Below, piece by piece: positions 49,223-61,032 of a stretch of 64,000 bases of DNA. The translations under genes were made by a program, and so were the position numbers. The stretch's first letter is position 1; every line of letters begins with the position of its first letter. The notes under the pieces are model-generated. The model was not told the origin of the DNA. It worked only from the letters and a program-made list of their open reading frames with translations, and searched no databases. Origin of the DNA: Celoporthe dispersa (taxonomy: Eukaryota; Ascomycota; Sordariomycetes; Diaporthales; Cryphonectriaceae); contig WAID01000006.1 in NCBI GenBank assembly GCA_016584495.1, forward strand, positions 2,418,001-2,482,000. Direction: 5' to 3'.

Positions 49223-51275
49223 TTGCTTTTGCTTTTGCTTTTGCTTTTTTTTAAAAAAAAAATTCTCTTCTTCTTAGTCTTCTCCTTTCTTCTTTTTTCC
49301 CACTTCCTATTCTTTTTCTACCTTCCCTATCAGATTGGCCCAAGGCACAGAGCCCATCATTTCCAGAGACAATGGCCCTGCCGAGAGATGTGTGCGTCTA
49401 ACACCTCTCCAGCAGCCCTCTATCCTGCTACTGTGGATGCAAGTAGACAGTAGTCGCTACTATGGTTAAAGTTTTCGCCCGTTTGTTCAAGTGATAGTAC
49501 GTACGGGTGTAATAATACTGTGGACCTTCGATTCTCCCAGCCTGAATACGTACCTAGTCAATAGTGTAAGTCCAGTCCGTCCCTTCTGCCGCCTGCCCAC
49601 ACTCAGGCCATCAGGGTCCCCCTCCATAGCGCTGTCTGCCGGGAACTGCCATCAGCAGGGCCAGGGCTTAGGGTCCAAGGGGCCCCTCTGCCTTGACAGC
49701 TGCAAGTTCACCTATCCCTTCCCGAAAGGAAAGAGAGGGGACTCTGTACCTTGCATTAGATTCTGTGTCCCCTCTCGCCATCAAAGGAACAGTAGCCACA
49801 TTTTGCAGGCAGCCGTGCATCATTGTCAATATGGTCTGACATCTGCAATGGTATAAATAATCATTAAAGGCATGTGTCATGATCAAGCAGTGCTTGTAGA
49901 CAAATGACTTCAAGGGATCCCCCCCCTCGCCCATCTCCCTACCCAAATGCAGAGCCTTTCACTGCATTCTGGCTCGCTTCTTTGACCCCCCATTGCTATC
50001 CCTGCCCGGACATGCTGTATGCGTCAGCCTCCACGCCCCCGCCTCAGCCCTACCACAACGCGATGTCCATGTAAGCTTACCCACTCGTTCCGCTATGAGT
50101 TGATGTTGCTACAGCCTTATTAAGGGTTTTGTAGGCGTAGGAAAAAGATAGAACCAAAGAAAAGAGGGCGGTTCTCCAGAGATAAGAGCAGAAATATAGA
50201 GGAATGTTCATCGCCCTGCCTCAGAGACGGGCAACTGGTAGGGGCAAGGCTGTGGGCCGCACATCCCTGAGCCTAGGCAATTAAATTCCTTTTCTCTCTG
50301 GCTCTCTTTTTTTTCCCCCCATCCAATTTTTGTTAATTTTTTTTTCACACTTGCTTTTGAGCCTCATTCTGCCTCGCCTCGGTTCGTCCCGCTGCGGGCC
50401 CAGCACAAGAGCAAGGAACATGGAACCAAGCTTGTTGTTCGTATAGAAACTGTTTTTTCTTTTTTCAAAAGCAACTACAGTGGCTTGGCTTGGGAATGAC
50501 ACGAGACAACAGAAGTACGGGCGGGAGAAGCGGGGAACAGGCGGTAGAAGGCTTTGGAAGGGTGGCAGTCCGAGACAGCAGCACGGCTGGCCCAGCATGG
50601 CGGGACGAACACGACCCAATGGCGCCGTGCTTGTGTAACTATCGGGACTTGGATAAGGGTCTCGACAGTTGACTGCTCAGCTCGACGGCTGGAACTGCGA
50701 GATACTGCATGCCATGTCAAAACGTAGCTATGGGCAAAGAATTGAGGAGCCATTGGTCCGTGCGAAACGATGACATGTCTTTCGCGCGCTGATGTAGAGG
50801 AAATACTATGTAGGTTTCTTCTATCTACGTGTCTAGATTTGCGCGTACCTCCGGGGGTTCGTACATGGGTGTTCATATGCCGCATGGGTTGCATGCCGGA
50901 CCTGTTTGGCGTGCATATCCGGCAATAGAGGCAAAAAGTGCGGCAGGCGAAACGCATCGTGGAAAGGATGCCCGGCCGAAATGGGATAGTGACTCTACAG
51001 TTCTTCTGTTCCTCCAGTATTCTGCTCTATCTCAGTGAAATGTAAAGACTAGCATAGACCTCCGATGCCAGACTGTCGACATCTGTAGCTAGTAATCTCG
51101 AGCAGAGCCTCGGGGCCCAAGCATTACCCTCTCCAGCGCCAGCAGCAGCGCCGTGGGGTGTAATATGTAAAGACATTTCCGCTGGCACCCATCACTGGCC
51201 GACCATTGATACGGCTATCGTCTGTGAAGCCCAGGAAATGCTCGTCAGCCTAGTAACCCTACCCAGGAAGGACGA
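46771..51275. other. 4.5-kb intergenic stretch, no gene seen
   Basis: Starts with the GC-rich promoter/leader of the SOM1-like gene, which includes A12 and AG-rich tracts near 47857-47880. Unique sequence without a recognisable gene follows, then a compound microsatellite and T-rich tracts near 49160-49330 and 50305-50345, then the 3' flank of BET3. Confidence 0.5.
49187..49258. repeat. Compound microsatellite (CT)17-(TTTTGC)4-T/A runs
   Basis: A CT dinucleotide run (49187-49220) is followed directly by about four TTTTGC units (49222-49244) and then T8-10/A10 homopolymers. It lies in a gene-free stretch. Confidence 0.9.
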
Positions 51276-52116
51276 TCAGTCATCCTCTGGCGGGAGCTCA
51301 TCATCGATGTAGCGGATGAGCGATATCCTCATCTCGGTGGAGTCGTTGCCTCTCAGTATATCACTGATGAAGTGTGCCTCCACCTGCATCTGCACCATCT
51401 CGAGAGCGCCCCTGAGCACACCGCAGAAGATGTTTGAGTACCAGAGCTCATCTTGGGCACGGCCATCATCTGGTAGCTCGACGAAGTCGGCGAGGGGATT
51501 CTCTTCAAATACCAGCGAGAATTGTTTGCTATCGCTGGTCCAGTTCGTTATGGTAGGTGTTATGTTGAGGAAGATCTTAAAGCCAACCTGCGACGAACGT
51601 ATGTGTTAGCCATGGCAGCCATGAATTCCAACGCTTCCCTGATCAGTAGGGGTGCCTCTCTAAAGTGCGCACCTTTGCGATCATCTCAGCCGTCTCTCGG
51701 AAGTTTGCGCAGCGCTTCATGGTATTTGACTTGGCTAGGTAGTCCTCGATGAGCCGTAGGCCGATGTTGTAGCCCATCTTGTCCAGTTGTTTGTTGACCT
51801 CCACATAGTCACTATCAAAGTCCTTGCAAAGCTGCGCAACGATCGTGCCATATGTGAGCACAACGAGCTCCGAGTTGACCTTGTCGATGCGTGTCCTTCG
51901 AGCCGATCAGCAAGGGAGGAGAAGTAGGATGGCACCGGCCCAGATCGGAAGGTAGATTGTGGGAGAAGAGGGAACCGACGACAAAACTTACTTCCATATC
52001 CTGTGATCATATTAGCAATCAGAACGAGACAGCGTGTATGTCGTATGCGCCAACGGGGAGCCTGGGAACGTGGGCACGTACTCTTCGCCAACCCGGGCAG
52101 CTTTGCTTGCAGACAT
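51276..52116 (-). CDS. BET3: TRAPP complex subunit BET3 (TRAPPC3)
   Basis: Core subunit of the TRAPP tethering complexes that act in ER-to-Golgi and Golgi traffic as exchange factor for Ypt1/Rab1. Exons (minus): 52116-52082, 52000-51992, 51895-51673, 51587-51276, giving 192 aa, the usual BET3 length. The second exon is a 9-nt micro-exon that completes VGEEIWKTRIDKVNSEL across both junctions, so the splice model is well supported. Other hallmarks: ELVVLTYGTIVAQLCKD, the KRCANF segment with the buried, acylated cysteine, and a C-terminal VQMQVEAHFISDILRG. The gene is divergent from the U5-40K gene, with 437 bp between the start codons. No frame problem. Confidence 0.96.
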
Positions 52117-52553
52117 GGTGAGGGCAGCGGTGTCAGCGGCTCAGATCGAGCTTTGCTGCGATCAATGCTCGATCATGTAACCATTCAAGTCTCCAGGGTG
52201 TACGTTTGAAAGGCAGCGGGGTTCAGGAGAGGTTGTTGTAAGGGTCCTTGTGTCATCAATGAGGTTTCGGTGAGGGAGACGATGTAATCCCTACGTAGTG
52301 CTACTAAACAGTACTGTCAGGCTTGGTGGGGAAACCCGGCAGGCATGCCGTGAGCCACTCAGAAGCACGGACCATGTCGCGACAGCAAGCTACGAAAATG
52401 TCCCAGACTGTAACAGACAACGCGCTTCTTTGAGCTGCACAAAACACAGGTCAACTGACCCCTTCCCCCCTAAACAAAACAATCACCCCTCTGCTTTGAA
52501 TCTCAGCTCCTAGACTGGTGTAGTCGAACCGACACAACTGATACAAAGCAACC
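52117..52553. promoter_or_regulatory. Shared divergent promoter of BET3 and U5-40K
   Basis: The 437-bp spacer between two divergent housekeeping start codons must contain both promoters. No specific factor site was verified. Confidence 0.6.
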
Positions 52554-53724
52554 ATGTCTGCGGAGAAGCGACCGGCATCTGGTGAGCCAGAGGGCCAACT
52601 GGTGGTCAAGCGCCAGAATTTGGGCGAGAGGGCCCTGGCACGAGCAAATGCTTCAGGTTCTGGCGCACTGGTGCAATCAGTATGTACACTCTGGTTCTGG
52701 TTGGGCAAGACGAGGCTAACAGTCACAGGCACCGCGCACCAGCAGCCTTCAGGCACCAGTAATGGAGCTATCTGGACACTCGGCAGAGATATTCTCGGCC
52801 AAGTTCGACCCAACCGGCAACCTCATTGCCTCAGGCGGCATGGACCGAAGCATCAGTGAGTTCCCAGAAAGCCTTGGAAATAAAAGACTCAAGACGGTGG
52901 CTGACTTGACTGCCTCAGTGCTATGGCGAACCTATGGGGATTGCGAAAACTACGGCGTCCTAACCGGCCACCGCGGCGCTGTCCTCGACCTCCAGTGGTC
53001 CCGCGATTCCGACATTCTATTTTCCGCCTCCGCCGACATGCACCTCGCGAGCTGGGATCTGACATCCGGGCAAAGAATAAGACGCTATGTGGGACATGAG
53101 GAGGTCATCAATACCATGGATATCAGCAAGCGCGGCGAGGAGACATTGATCAGTGGAAGCGACGATGGTACGATCGGCATCTGGGACCCAAGAACCAAGA
53201 ACGCCGCCGACTACATCGAGACCCAGTTCCCCATTACAGCTGTTGCAATGTCTGAGGCCGGGAACGAGATCTGCTCTGGTGGCATCGACAATGATATCAA
53301 AGTTTGGGACATCCGCAAGAAGGGCGTGGTGTACTCGATGTTAGGACACCAGGACACGATCACAACACTGCGCATATCCCCGGACTCCCAAAGCCTCCTG
53401 TCATACTCTATGGACTCGACGGCACGCACCTGGGATATCCGGCCCTTCGCCCCAGCGGAGAGGGCAATCCGCACATTCGATGGGGCTCCAATCGGTCTGG
53501 AGAAGAACCTCATCTCAGGCAGCTGGGACGCAGCCGGGAAGAAGATCGCTGTCGGCGCTGGTGATGGTACTGTTGTCATCTGGTCGAGCGACAACGGCAA
53601 GCTGCTCTACAAGCTGCCAGGCCACAAGGGCACAGTGAACGCCGCGGAGTTCTCGCCAGGCAAAGATCCTATCATCCTCTCCGCGTCCTCAGATAGGACG
53701 ATGCTTCTAGGCGAGCTGAGATGA
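52554..53724 (+). CDS. U5 snRNP 40-kDa WD40 protein (SNRNP40-like)
   Basis: A WD40 beta-propeller, best matching the U5 small nuclear ribonucleoprotein 40-kDa subunit, a spliceosome component in the nucleus. Exons 52554-52679, 52729-52855, 52919-53724; phases agree; 352 aa. After a basic N-terminus of about 40 residues, seven WD repeats follow, seen as GH...WD/W-ended units: MELSGHSAEIFS, GVLTGHRGAVLDLQWSRD, RRYVGHEEVINTMD, SGSDDGTIGIWDPR, SGGIDNDIKVWDIR, MLGHQDTITTLR and LPGHKGTVNAAEFSPG. The last repeat ends with LSASSDRTMLLGELR. The 49-nt first intron is near the lower size limit. Intact frame. Confidence 0.95.
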
Positions 53725-56687
53725 ACGCTGCCAGATCCTACCTGCCGCGAAAGGAAAGACACATACATCCATTCAAATTCACGACGGGGAGCGAGGCAGA
53801 CGAGAAGTAGCGCGGCTCCTTTGCGCGACCGTGCTCACTGGGTACTGGCTCGGTTTTGATGAGCACAGACAGAGAGAGGGGTCTCGGCACGGCGACAAGA
53901 CTTTGTCGTGACAGACTGCTGAGTCCAAGGTTCAGCGGCTTCGCGCAATATGGGACAAGGCGTATTGTTCAGCCGAAGGCATCGCGACGTTGTTAGAATT
54001 GATAGGCCTCGAGAGGCTGCGACCGACCTAGTGATCTCACTGACAGCACGTGTGGCTGCGACATCGATGGCCTGGGGTCGGCTGGATGTATTGAATCATC
54101 GTAAGCGACACATGAAACCAGCGGTTTACGACTGGACCACGTGCATCGTTTTCCTTTCAGAGTATGGAGCACGAGTAAGCACCTCGAGCCCGACCGCGCC
54201 TGCTCATATAGCCTTCGGGAGTGTCCTTCCGCATCCTGCACTCTTGAAACTGGATCGTCTACATATGTAGTATTCGCTGCGAAATGCGAGTAGGTCGATC
54301 CCACAATGTCTTCTCAAGTGGTCATGTGAGTGACATTGTCGAGTCTATTCACACCATGATGGCTAGTGCGACGGTGCAAACAGCATCGCCTCCTGAGAAT
54401 CCAGCAACCTAAAAACTCGGGACGAGAATAAACACCACTGGGATTCGCCCAAGACCGTCCTCCTTTACACGATATGTCGGGGTAGTTGATAGGCTGGAGT
54501 TATGTGATCAGTTTCAGTTCGCGACCCGCCCATGACAGCGGCTGGACTGAAGGCGAGAACCCGCAACGCGCCAGAGGGCTTGGCGACAGCTAGATGGAGG
54601 GCCCTTAGTGCCTTCCTTAGCCGGGTGGGACTGCCTGGCACGATTGGATGATGCGCGTAGCCACAGGTCTAGGATGAAACACTGCGCAAGACTCGCATCT
54701 GCCCCTGCGTGTGTGTGTGTGCCGTCCACACCACACCAGCGGGACCCCCTTGAATCAATGCATGGGGTTTTCCCCCAAGTTCGTCCAATCTTGTTCAGGC
54801 TGCGACACAAGACTTGCGCCATAGGGGCCCTGACCATCAGGGTCCGTGGTCGTTCTCCGGTCGCATCGGCGTAAGAACGGCATAGCGCAGGAGGGCTGAG
54901 GAGAGCGATGGCTTCAGCTTCATGCCAATCCTTTTAGGTTCTTGTGTGGGTGTGTACGACAGGATGAATATCTGCGCTGGCAACCTTGACATCTCGTACG
55001 TGGCAGCACCTCCATCAGAGGACCCTCCCAAATGGGGGGGCGCGTATGGATATTAGGATGAGAAAAGGCTAAGCAACCGCCAGGCCTGAGGGCAGCACAA
55101 CAAAAGGTATAGTCAATCTCCCTCGGGATGAGAAAGAAGGGGAGGCTAAAGAAGAAGAAAGAAAAGAAAAGAGAAAAAAAAAACAGGTAACAGCCTCTCG
55201 AGACTAAGCTAGGAGAGCGTGTCTCCAGAGAGGAATGGGCGTCTGATGATATAGCCTTTGAAACCTGTTTGATGATAGTTGTCTACTCCTGCGGAGGACA
55301 ACCAAAACAGTATCTCGGATCGAGAGTATCCAATTTACAGCACAGCAAAGGTGGACCTCCACCGCTTGCGCTCACTTATACGGGGTGCCTCAAACCCATG
55401 TCCCTGAGGGATCCTCGCGTCCAATTACCAGGGTGCTGGGACCTGCCACCTGCATGTGGCTGCTGTCGTCGACATTCAATTTCGAGCGCTGGCCACAAAT
55501 CATTTCCCCATCGTCCACGATCTTTCACACGACGTGGACAAGACAGCCCACCACGACTTTTCATCTCCTCCTCGGACTGGGGCAGACAACAGTCATGTGG
55601 ACCGCCAATCCTCTCTGATCGTCCCGCTCCCTGGAGTTCTCTTTATATTTTTTTTCTCCCCCTTCTTTTTCTCGTAGTCTCAAGTCTTCTCATTCGTCCG
55701 TCCTCGTTTCCTGCATCGCTAGCCTGTCCTGCTGTTGTCTTGCCAGGGACCACTTCGTTGGCCATCGTGGACCCGTTCTCTCGCTTGCTGCCGATAATTC
55801 TTTTTTTTATTTTGCGACAGGCTCTGTGAGCCAACGCTTCTTCCCTTCTTATCATCATTTAACTCTATTGACTCACGCCCATGTCGCTCTGACGTCGGGG
55901 GGGTAGAGAACTGAGGAGAAGACACCCACGGAGGAGGACGTACTCGGCGCCGTGTGTGGGTGACCAGCCACCAGCCCCTTCATTTATCGACCTCAGCTCT
56001 TGGACCCCGTTTTTATTTCATTACCATACGGTAATCCCATGACCGGTGGTCTTTCCCTTGCATATCATCGTCATAATAGCCATTCTCACGGAGTTTGTTC
56101 GCCCGGGACAACCGGACCAGTCGACACGACACCAACGGCCTCTTTGAGGTCCGCGGCTCACGTCCCTGACCTGAACCTTTCCTGAGACATCAGCCTCTGT
56201 GACTTACACGCAACCGAGGAGGAGCAATATTCGACTCGCCGAATTCATACCTGTCTACAACATCACATCCGCTTTCTGTTCATCGCAATATCAACGCTGC
56301 GGGGTGTAACCAACGGCACCTTCGCTTGGCGCTCACGACTGCGACGCGACTCAACCACATCTACCTCCCTCGACACGCCCAGGCGTGCTCTGCAGTCGTA
56401 GTCAACAAGATATTTGACGTTGACGACCTCGCCTTCTTGGTGCTGAGAGCTCTTTTGACGGCCAAAGTCACAGACGCTGCTTTCGCTAGTGATTTTTTCT
56501 TTCTTTACGACGTCAAATAATACCAAAATCCGCAGCAAGTCATGAAACGAGCGGAATCGCAGCAATAACCCACCGTTCGGACCTCCCAGCCACCAACCAC
56601 CAGGTTGTTCCGCCATATATCGCCTCCAAGAACAAGCAAGAGAAGAAAGAGAAAAAAAGAGAGAGAACAAGAACAAATTCAGGCAAG
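53725..56687. other. 3-kb intergenic stretch, no gene seen
   Basis: Left part is the 3' flank of the U5-40K gene. From about 55.4 kb the sequence becomes pyrimidine-rich and resembles the long promoter and 5' leader of the membrane protein gene at 56688. A G/A-rich tract lies near 55150-55185. No supported ORF. Confidence 0.5.
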
Positions 56688-58509
56688 ATGTTTAGCCGCG
56701 TGGTTCTTCGTCGGCTGGATCCGGCCTCGGCAGCCAGCAGCCAGGCAGACGATATTGAGACCCAACCGCTCTCCCCACGAGAGCCCGCGGTCGCACCTGA
56801 GATGACAGAACAGTCTGGCAGCGGCCTTTCCCGCCTGCTACCCAGACGTATGTCAAGCATGCCCTCCAGATTTCGCTTCTCCAACGTCACCGATGCGACG
56901 AGCGCAGCTAGTACAGACTGGCCTGGCGCCCCCCGACTGCGCGGACGTCAAGATCCAATACCGCTCCGACTGCGCCACAGGCGAGCAGCAGTGTCTACTC
57001 GGACGATGACGACGAGGACCTGGGCCGGGAGGAACGACAAGAGTCGGGGCTGCCAGACAGGTACAGCGTTGTGCTTGACCTCCCCAGCACGCGGCTGCAT
57101 CTTCCTGGGCTCCAGCGGACGTGGACGCAGGGCTCCAACGGTCCACCCACGTCGAGGCCTGTCTTCGACAGGAGGGCGCCGCAGAGGGAACCACAGTCGC
57201 CTGCCTGCCGACCGCACACGCCCCCAATTCCCTCGATGACGGTGGCTGAGCCCTCACGAGCACTTGTCCGACCACAGGCGTCCACGAGCCGACTGGGCAG
57301 CGACGAGGCCGACGAGCTGTATCCTGCCGGAGACCGGCAGGCCCGGGGTAACTTCACGGCGGCGGACCCGGCCGAGACGCAGCTGGCTGAGATGGCGGCA
57401 GACGGGCGGCGGAGGCGCCAGCGCAGCGGCAGCGGCAGCGCAGGGCGGCATCGGCGCGATGGCGAGACGGCCGAGGAGCGAGAGGAGAGGAGGCGGCGCA
57501 GGAGGGAAAGGCGGCTCAGGGACATTGAGGATGGGGATGAGGAGGCCAGCAACAGGCCGCACCCGAAGCACTTCTTGTTCTGCTTCCCGTGGATCAAGAG
57601 CCGTAAGATCCGGTCGCAGATCCTGCAGTGTTTCGTGTCGGGCATGTTCTTGGTGCTCTTGTTGACCGTCTGTGAGTAGCCACAAATACGCCTCCTCCCA
57701 TCCCACTGACCTTTCCAATCCTCAAGTCGTGGATACCTATCTGCCAGATGCTGACCAGGATATTCTCCCTCTCTCCTTATAGACATCGCTCTGTCCGCGA
57801 CCAGAAACATCAGCAACAACGAATTCTCCGTCCTCCTCATCCTCATCATCCTCTTCGCGGCCATCTTCTTCTTCCAGGGCCTCATCCGCCTCTGTCTGCA
57901 GATCTTCCGGCCGAAGCCCGTCGAGGAGCGCCGACGCAGCCGGCTCCCGCAGATGTACGGCCCTGGCGGCTATGCGATCCCCCGGCAGCCGATCCGCGTG
58001 GTACTCGCGCGCGACGAGGAGGCTGCGGGTATCGAGAGCGAGGCGACCAAGACGAACCCGCCGGCCTATGGACTCTGGAGGGAGAGTGTGGTAGGTTTCT
58101 TGTCTCTTCATAATTCCCGCCCCACAGGTTGTCTCGGGAGACCGACTAGGCTAACCATATGTTTCTCCGTCCCCTCAGCGTGTCGACCCGAACCGCATCT
58201 ACTGGCAGCGCAACACCGAAGCCACCTCGTCCACGATCGACGAGGGAGGAGCAGGCGCCCGACGGAGACGAGAGCGGGAGGGCGAGCTCGGAGGCCTCGA
58301 GCGGGGAGGAGGGTGGCTCCTCATCCACACGGTCGCGCAACGGGCCACGCCCGCCCTCGTATGCGTCCGAGGACGGCGTGAGCTACGTCGTCGAGGCGCG
58401 GCCGCGGTCCATCGCTCCGCTGTCGAACGTTGAGGTCATGCCTATGCCATCGCCGCTGCCTATGCATCCGTCTGAGATGGGGAGGGTTGCCACCCCGCCG
58501 AACAGGTGA
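56688..58509 (+). CDS. Two-helix membrane protein with PY motifs, two frameshifts
   Basis: Exons 56688-57671, 57783-58090, 58179-58509; about 540 aa with the frame kept. The N-terminal 320 residues are soluble, Ser/Pro/Arg-rich with an acidic SDDDDED patch and a conserved-looking RYSVVLDLPSTRLHLPGL block, then a highly basic EREERRRRRRERR coil. Two adjacent membrane helices follow (FVSGMFLVLLLTVYIAL and FSVLLILIILFAAIFFFQGL), joined exactly across intron 1. The cytosolic tail has NPPAYGLW and RPPSYASEDG, both matching the PPxY motif bound by WW-domain (Rsp5/Nedd4) ubiquitin ligases. Frame breaks: a missing C in 56929-56934 and an extra G in 58244-58246. I do not recognise a named family; it is probably a conserved fungal membrane protein. 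Confidence 0.8.
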
Positions 58510-61032
58510 TGTGTATTCCTGGTGTGTGCCGAGGAGCGTGGTGGGCATGTATGAATAGGAAAGGGTTTGGAGAGGTTGCATTTTCTCTAGCTTTGGTGTT
58601 TAGGGCATGGAGGGAAGATATCATCTGCTGTTGATGCTTATTATGAAAGAAGATACTTGGTTTACTGTCACTGGGATGTGGAACCTGGACCCTTGACGCC
58701 TGTGGCTGAAAGGATCGGAGAGCTGGGAGAGACGGGAAGGGGAAAGCTGCTCGGGCTTTTTCCTGTTGGATACATGAGGATACCATATCTATCTTGTGGC
58801 TGAGGGGAGACAACGAGACCAGCTGGGGAATATTTCCTCCTTTTTAAGAAGAGAGAGAAAGAAAAAAGAAAAAAAGAAAACAGGCCCCCAAAACGGCCAC
58901 CAGAAATCATCCTTTCGACACCTGTACAGCTGCATTGTATGTCACGAAGCTCTCTTCGGTCGCTTACGACCGTCATACTGAAGATCGCCCTGATGGAGAC
59001 TTTGATATCAAGGCCAGATGCCTCGAGTTGTGAATTTTTCCATGAGTTCTGCAGTGGGAATACATTTCTATCGGACTTTTACCATCTATAATCACAGCGT
59101 CTTGAGCAAAATGAGCCTCAAAATCTCTTGTGGAGTAATATCGTGTAGGAAGTGCACACGTGGTGCCCTGCATGGCATGGTGGGTGGATATTGTGGTACT
59201 ACACACCACGCTACTGACACTAAGATAGGCGCAAGACTGCCTTGCATTCGCAGGTTACGGCTGCACCACAGGGGGGGATTGGTCACCAGTAACCAAGGGT
59301 GCAAGGTTGCCAAGTGACCTCCCCACCATAACAGGGCACTCCCCTCCTGACAGAGTTAGCACCCGCAGCAAAGAAGTAGTGACCCCCTGCAGGAGCCGTG
59401 CTTCCTCCCACACAATACATGGCAGGCCACAATAGCCTGGCTTTCCCTGCTTGCCTAACTAAGTACATACTAACTGTACTGTCAGTCACAGTGAACAGGA
59501 ACGGGTCCTGACTCCTACCTGGCTGGGCATTTACTGGAGGCGCCAAAAGGTCTGGTGGGCTAGACAGGGCCCTGGCTGCTATTACTGGGCACTGGCCATC
59601 TCCCCTCACCTTCCTCTCTACTCTCTCCTCCCTCCCCTTCGAGTATCGCATCCCTTCAGATCATCTTTCTCCTCTGGAAGTCCTTTCTTGGGTCTTTTTC
59701 TTTTTTTTTCTCGGTTGTGGTAGGAGACGTTCGGAAGTGGTCGTCGGACAGGTACAAGGTTGATAAGAGTCAACGGCAGAAGCAGCCGAAGAAGGAAAGA
59801 AGTCGAGGTCGAGGTCAGAAAGTTGGACAGAATTTTTTTCCTCCCAGCCTTTGTTGTTTCTGGGAAGCTTCGCGCGCAACGGCACACAGCACAGCATAGC
59901 ATTGCACTGCGGTATGTCTTAACTCTTGCCATTTGATCTCCATTTCTTTTCACTTGGGTCCTACTACTTCCCTCCTTACGCGGTCTGCCGTCCAACTTCA
60001 AATGCACTCCTCTCCGTTTTTCATGGTCTCCTGCGGGGTTTTATCTGGCGCCGGATTTCCTCACCATCACCGAGCGCAAACATCATCGACGACCCAGACA
60101 AGAGCGCCTGTGGGAAACCCACACCGAGTCTCCCGAGGATAGCTGCGAGATTAGCAAGCAAGACATCGCGCATGAGAAGATTCTTGCCTCATACGGACAC
60201 AAAAAAAGCGGCTGGCGCATTGAATACATTCTCGGGGCATGCAACTCGCGACACGTCAGGCTAGAGAGGACCGCTGTGGCTCTTCTTCATCCGGGGATGG
60301 CCACAACCACCGCGAGGCGACCCCAAGACGATCGCGCCACAGGAGCATCGCCAATTTTGTCGCCATGGCTGCGCGCATGATCACCTCGACACTAGGTCAC
60401 GCCGACTAGACTGCGCGCCAGCCGAGTATTCTTGTCGTCGTCCGTCGCCGTCGTCACGGATAAGGCCAGCTCGTTCGAACGCCGACAGTACCAATCAGCA
60501 GGTTCCACGGGAAAGGTCACAGCGATCGAGGCGCATGCGAGATGAGAAAAAGCAACACAAAGAGCAGGGACCACACTAGCGAATACAGAGGCTGCACGCT
60601 GGTCGCCGGTTGTTACACAAACCATATGCATGCTACGGTGCGACAAGGTCCAGGCCATAAATGCGACCAGCCAGCTGCATCCCAGTGCCGGCCCCCCGCC
60701 GTTTGATGCGACAGAGGTGCCACCGTTGCCTACCCGCGCGGCGCTGATTTGCTGTGCCTCTGTCGTCGCACCTCAGGCGGCAGCCTTCCGGATGATCCTT
60801 TCCTTGACGGCGTCGCATGGTACTTGCGCCCCATGCAGCAGCGGCGCCGCCGCCGCTGTTTGATTATCCCGGACGGCCCTGATGTTACACGAACCTATCA
60901 TCGCCGATACCCGCCCCCATGACCATGGACGAGTCTGCACTGGGGAGTGCATTGAGGAGTGCATTGGAGGGGCAAAATGTCTGAACTATTGGTTGCTAAC
61001 TCTGGTCTGGGTAGACAAGTTACGACAACAAG
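58510..61032. other. 2.5-kb intergenic stretch, no gene seen
   Basis: 3' flank of the membrane protein gene, with an AAAG tract near 58850-58880, then unique sequence, then the probable promoter/leader of the zinc-knuckle gene. T-rich near 59696-59710. Short ORFs have no motif. Confidence 0.5.

Noticed and set aside
56995..57885. 296-codon minus-strand ORF
   Set aside because: Antisense to the PY-motif membrane protein; Arg/Ser-rich shadow.
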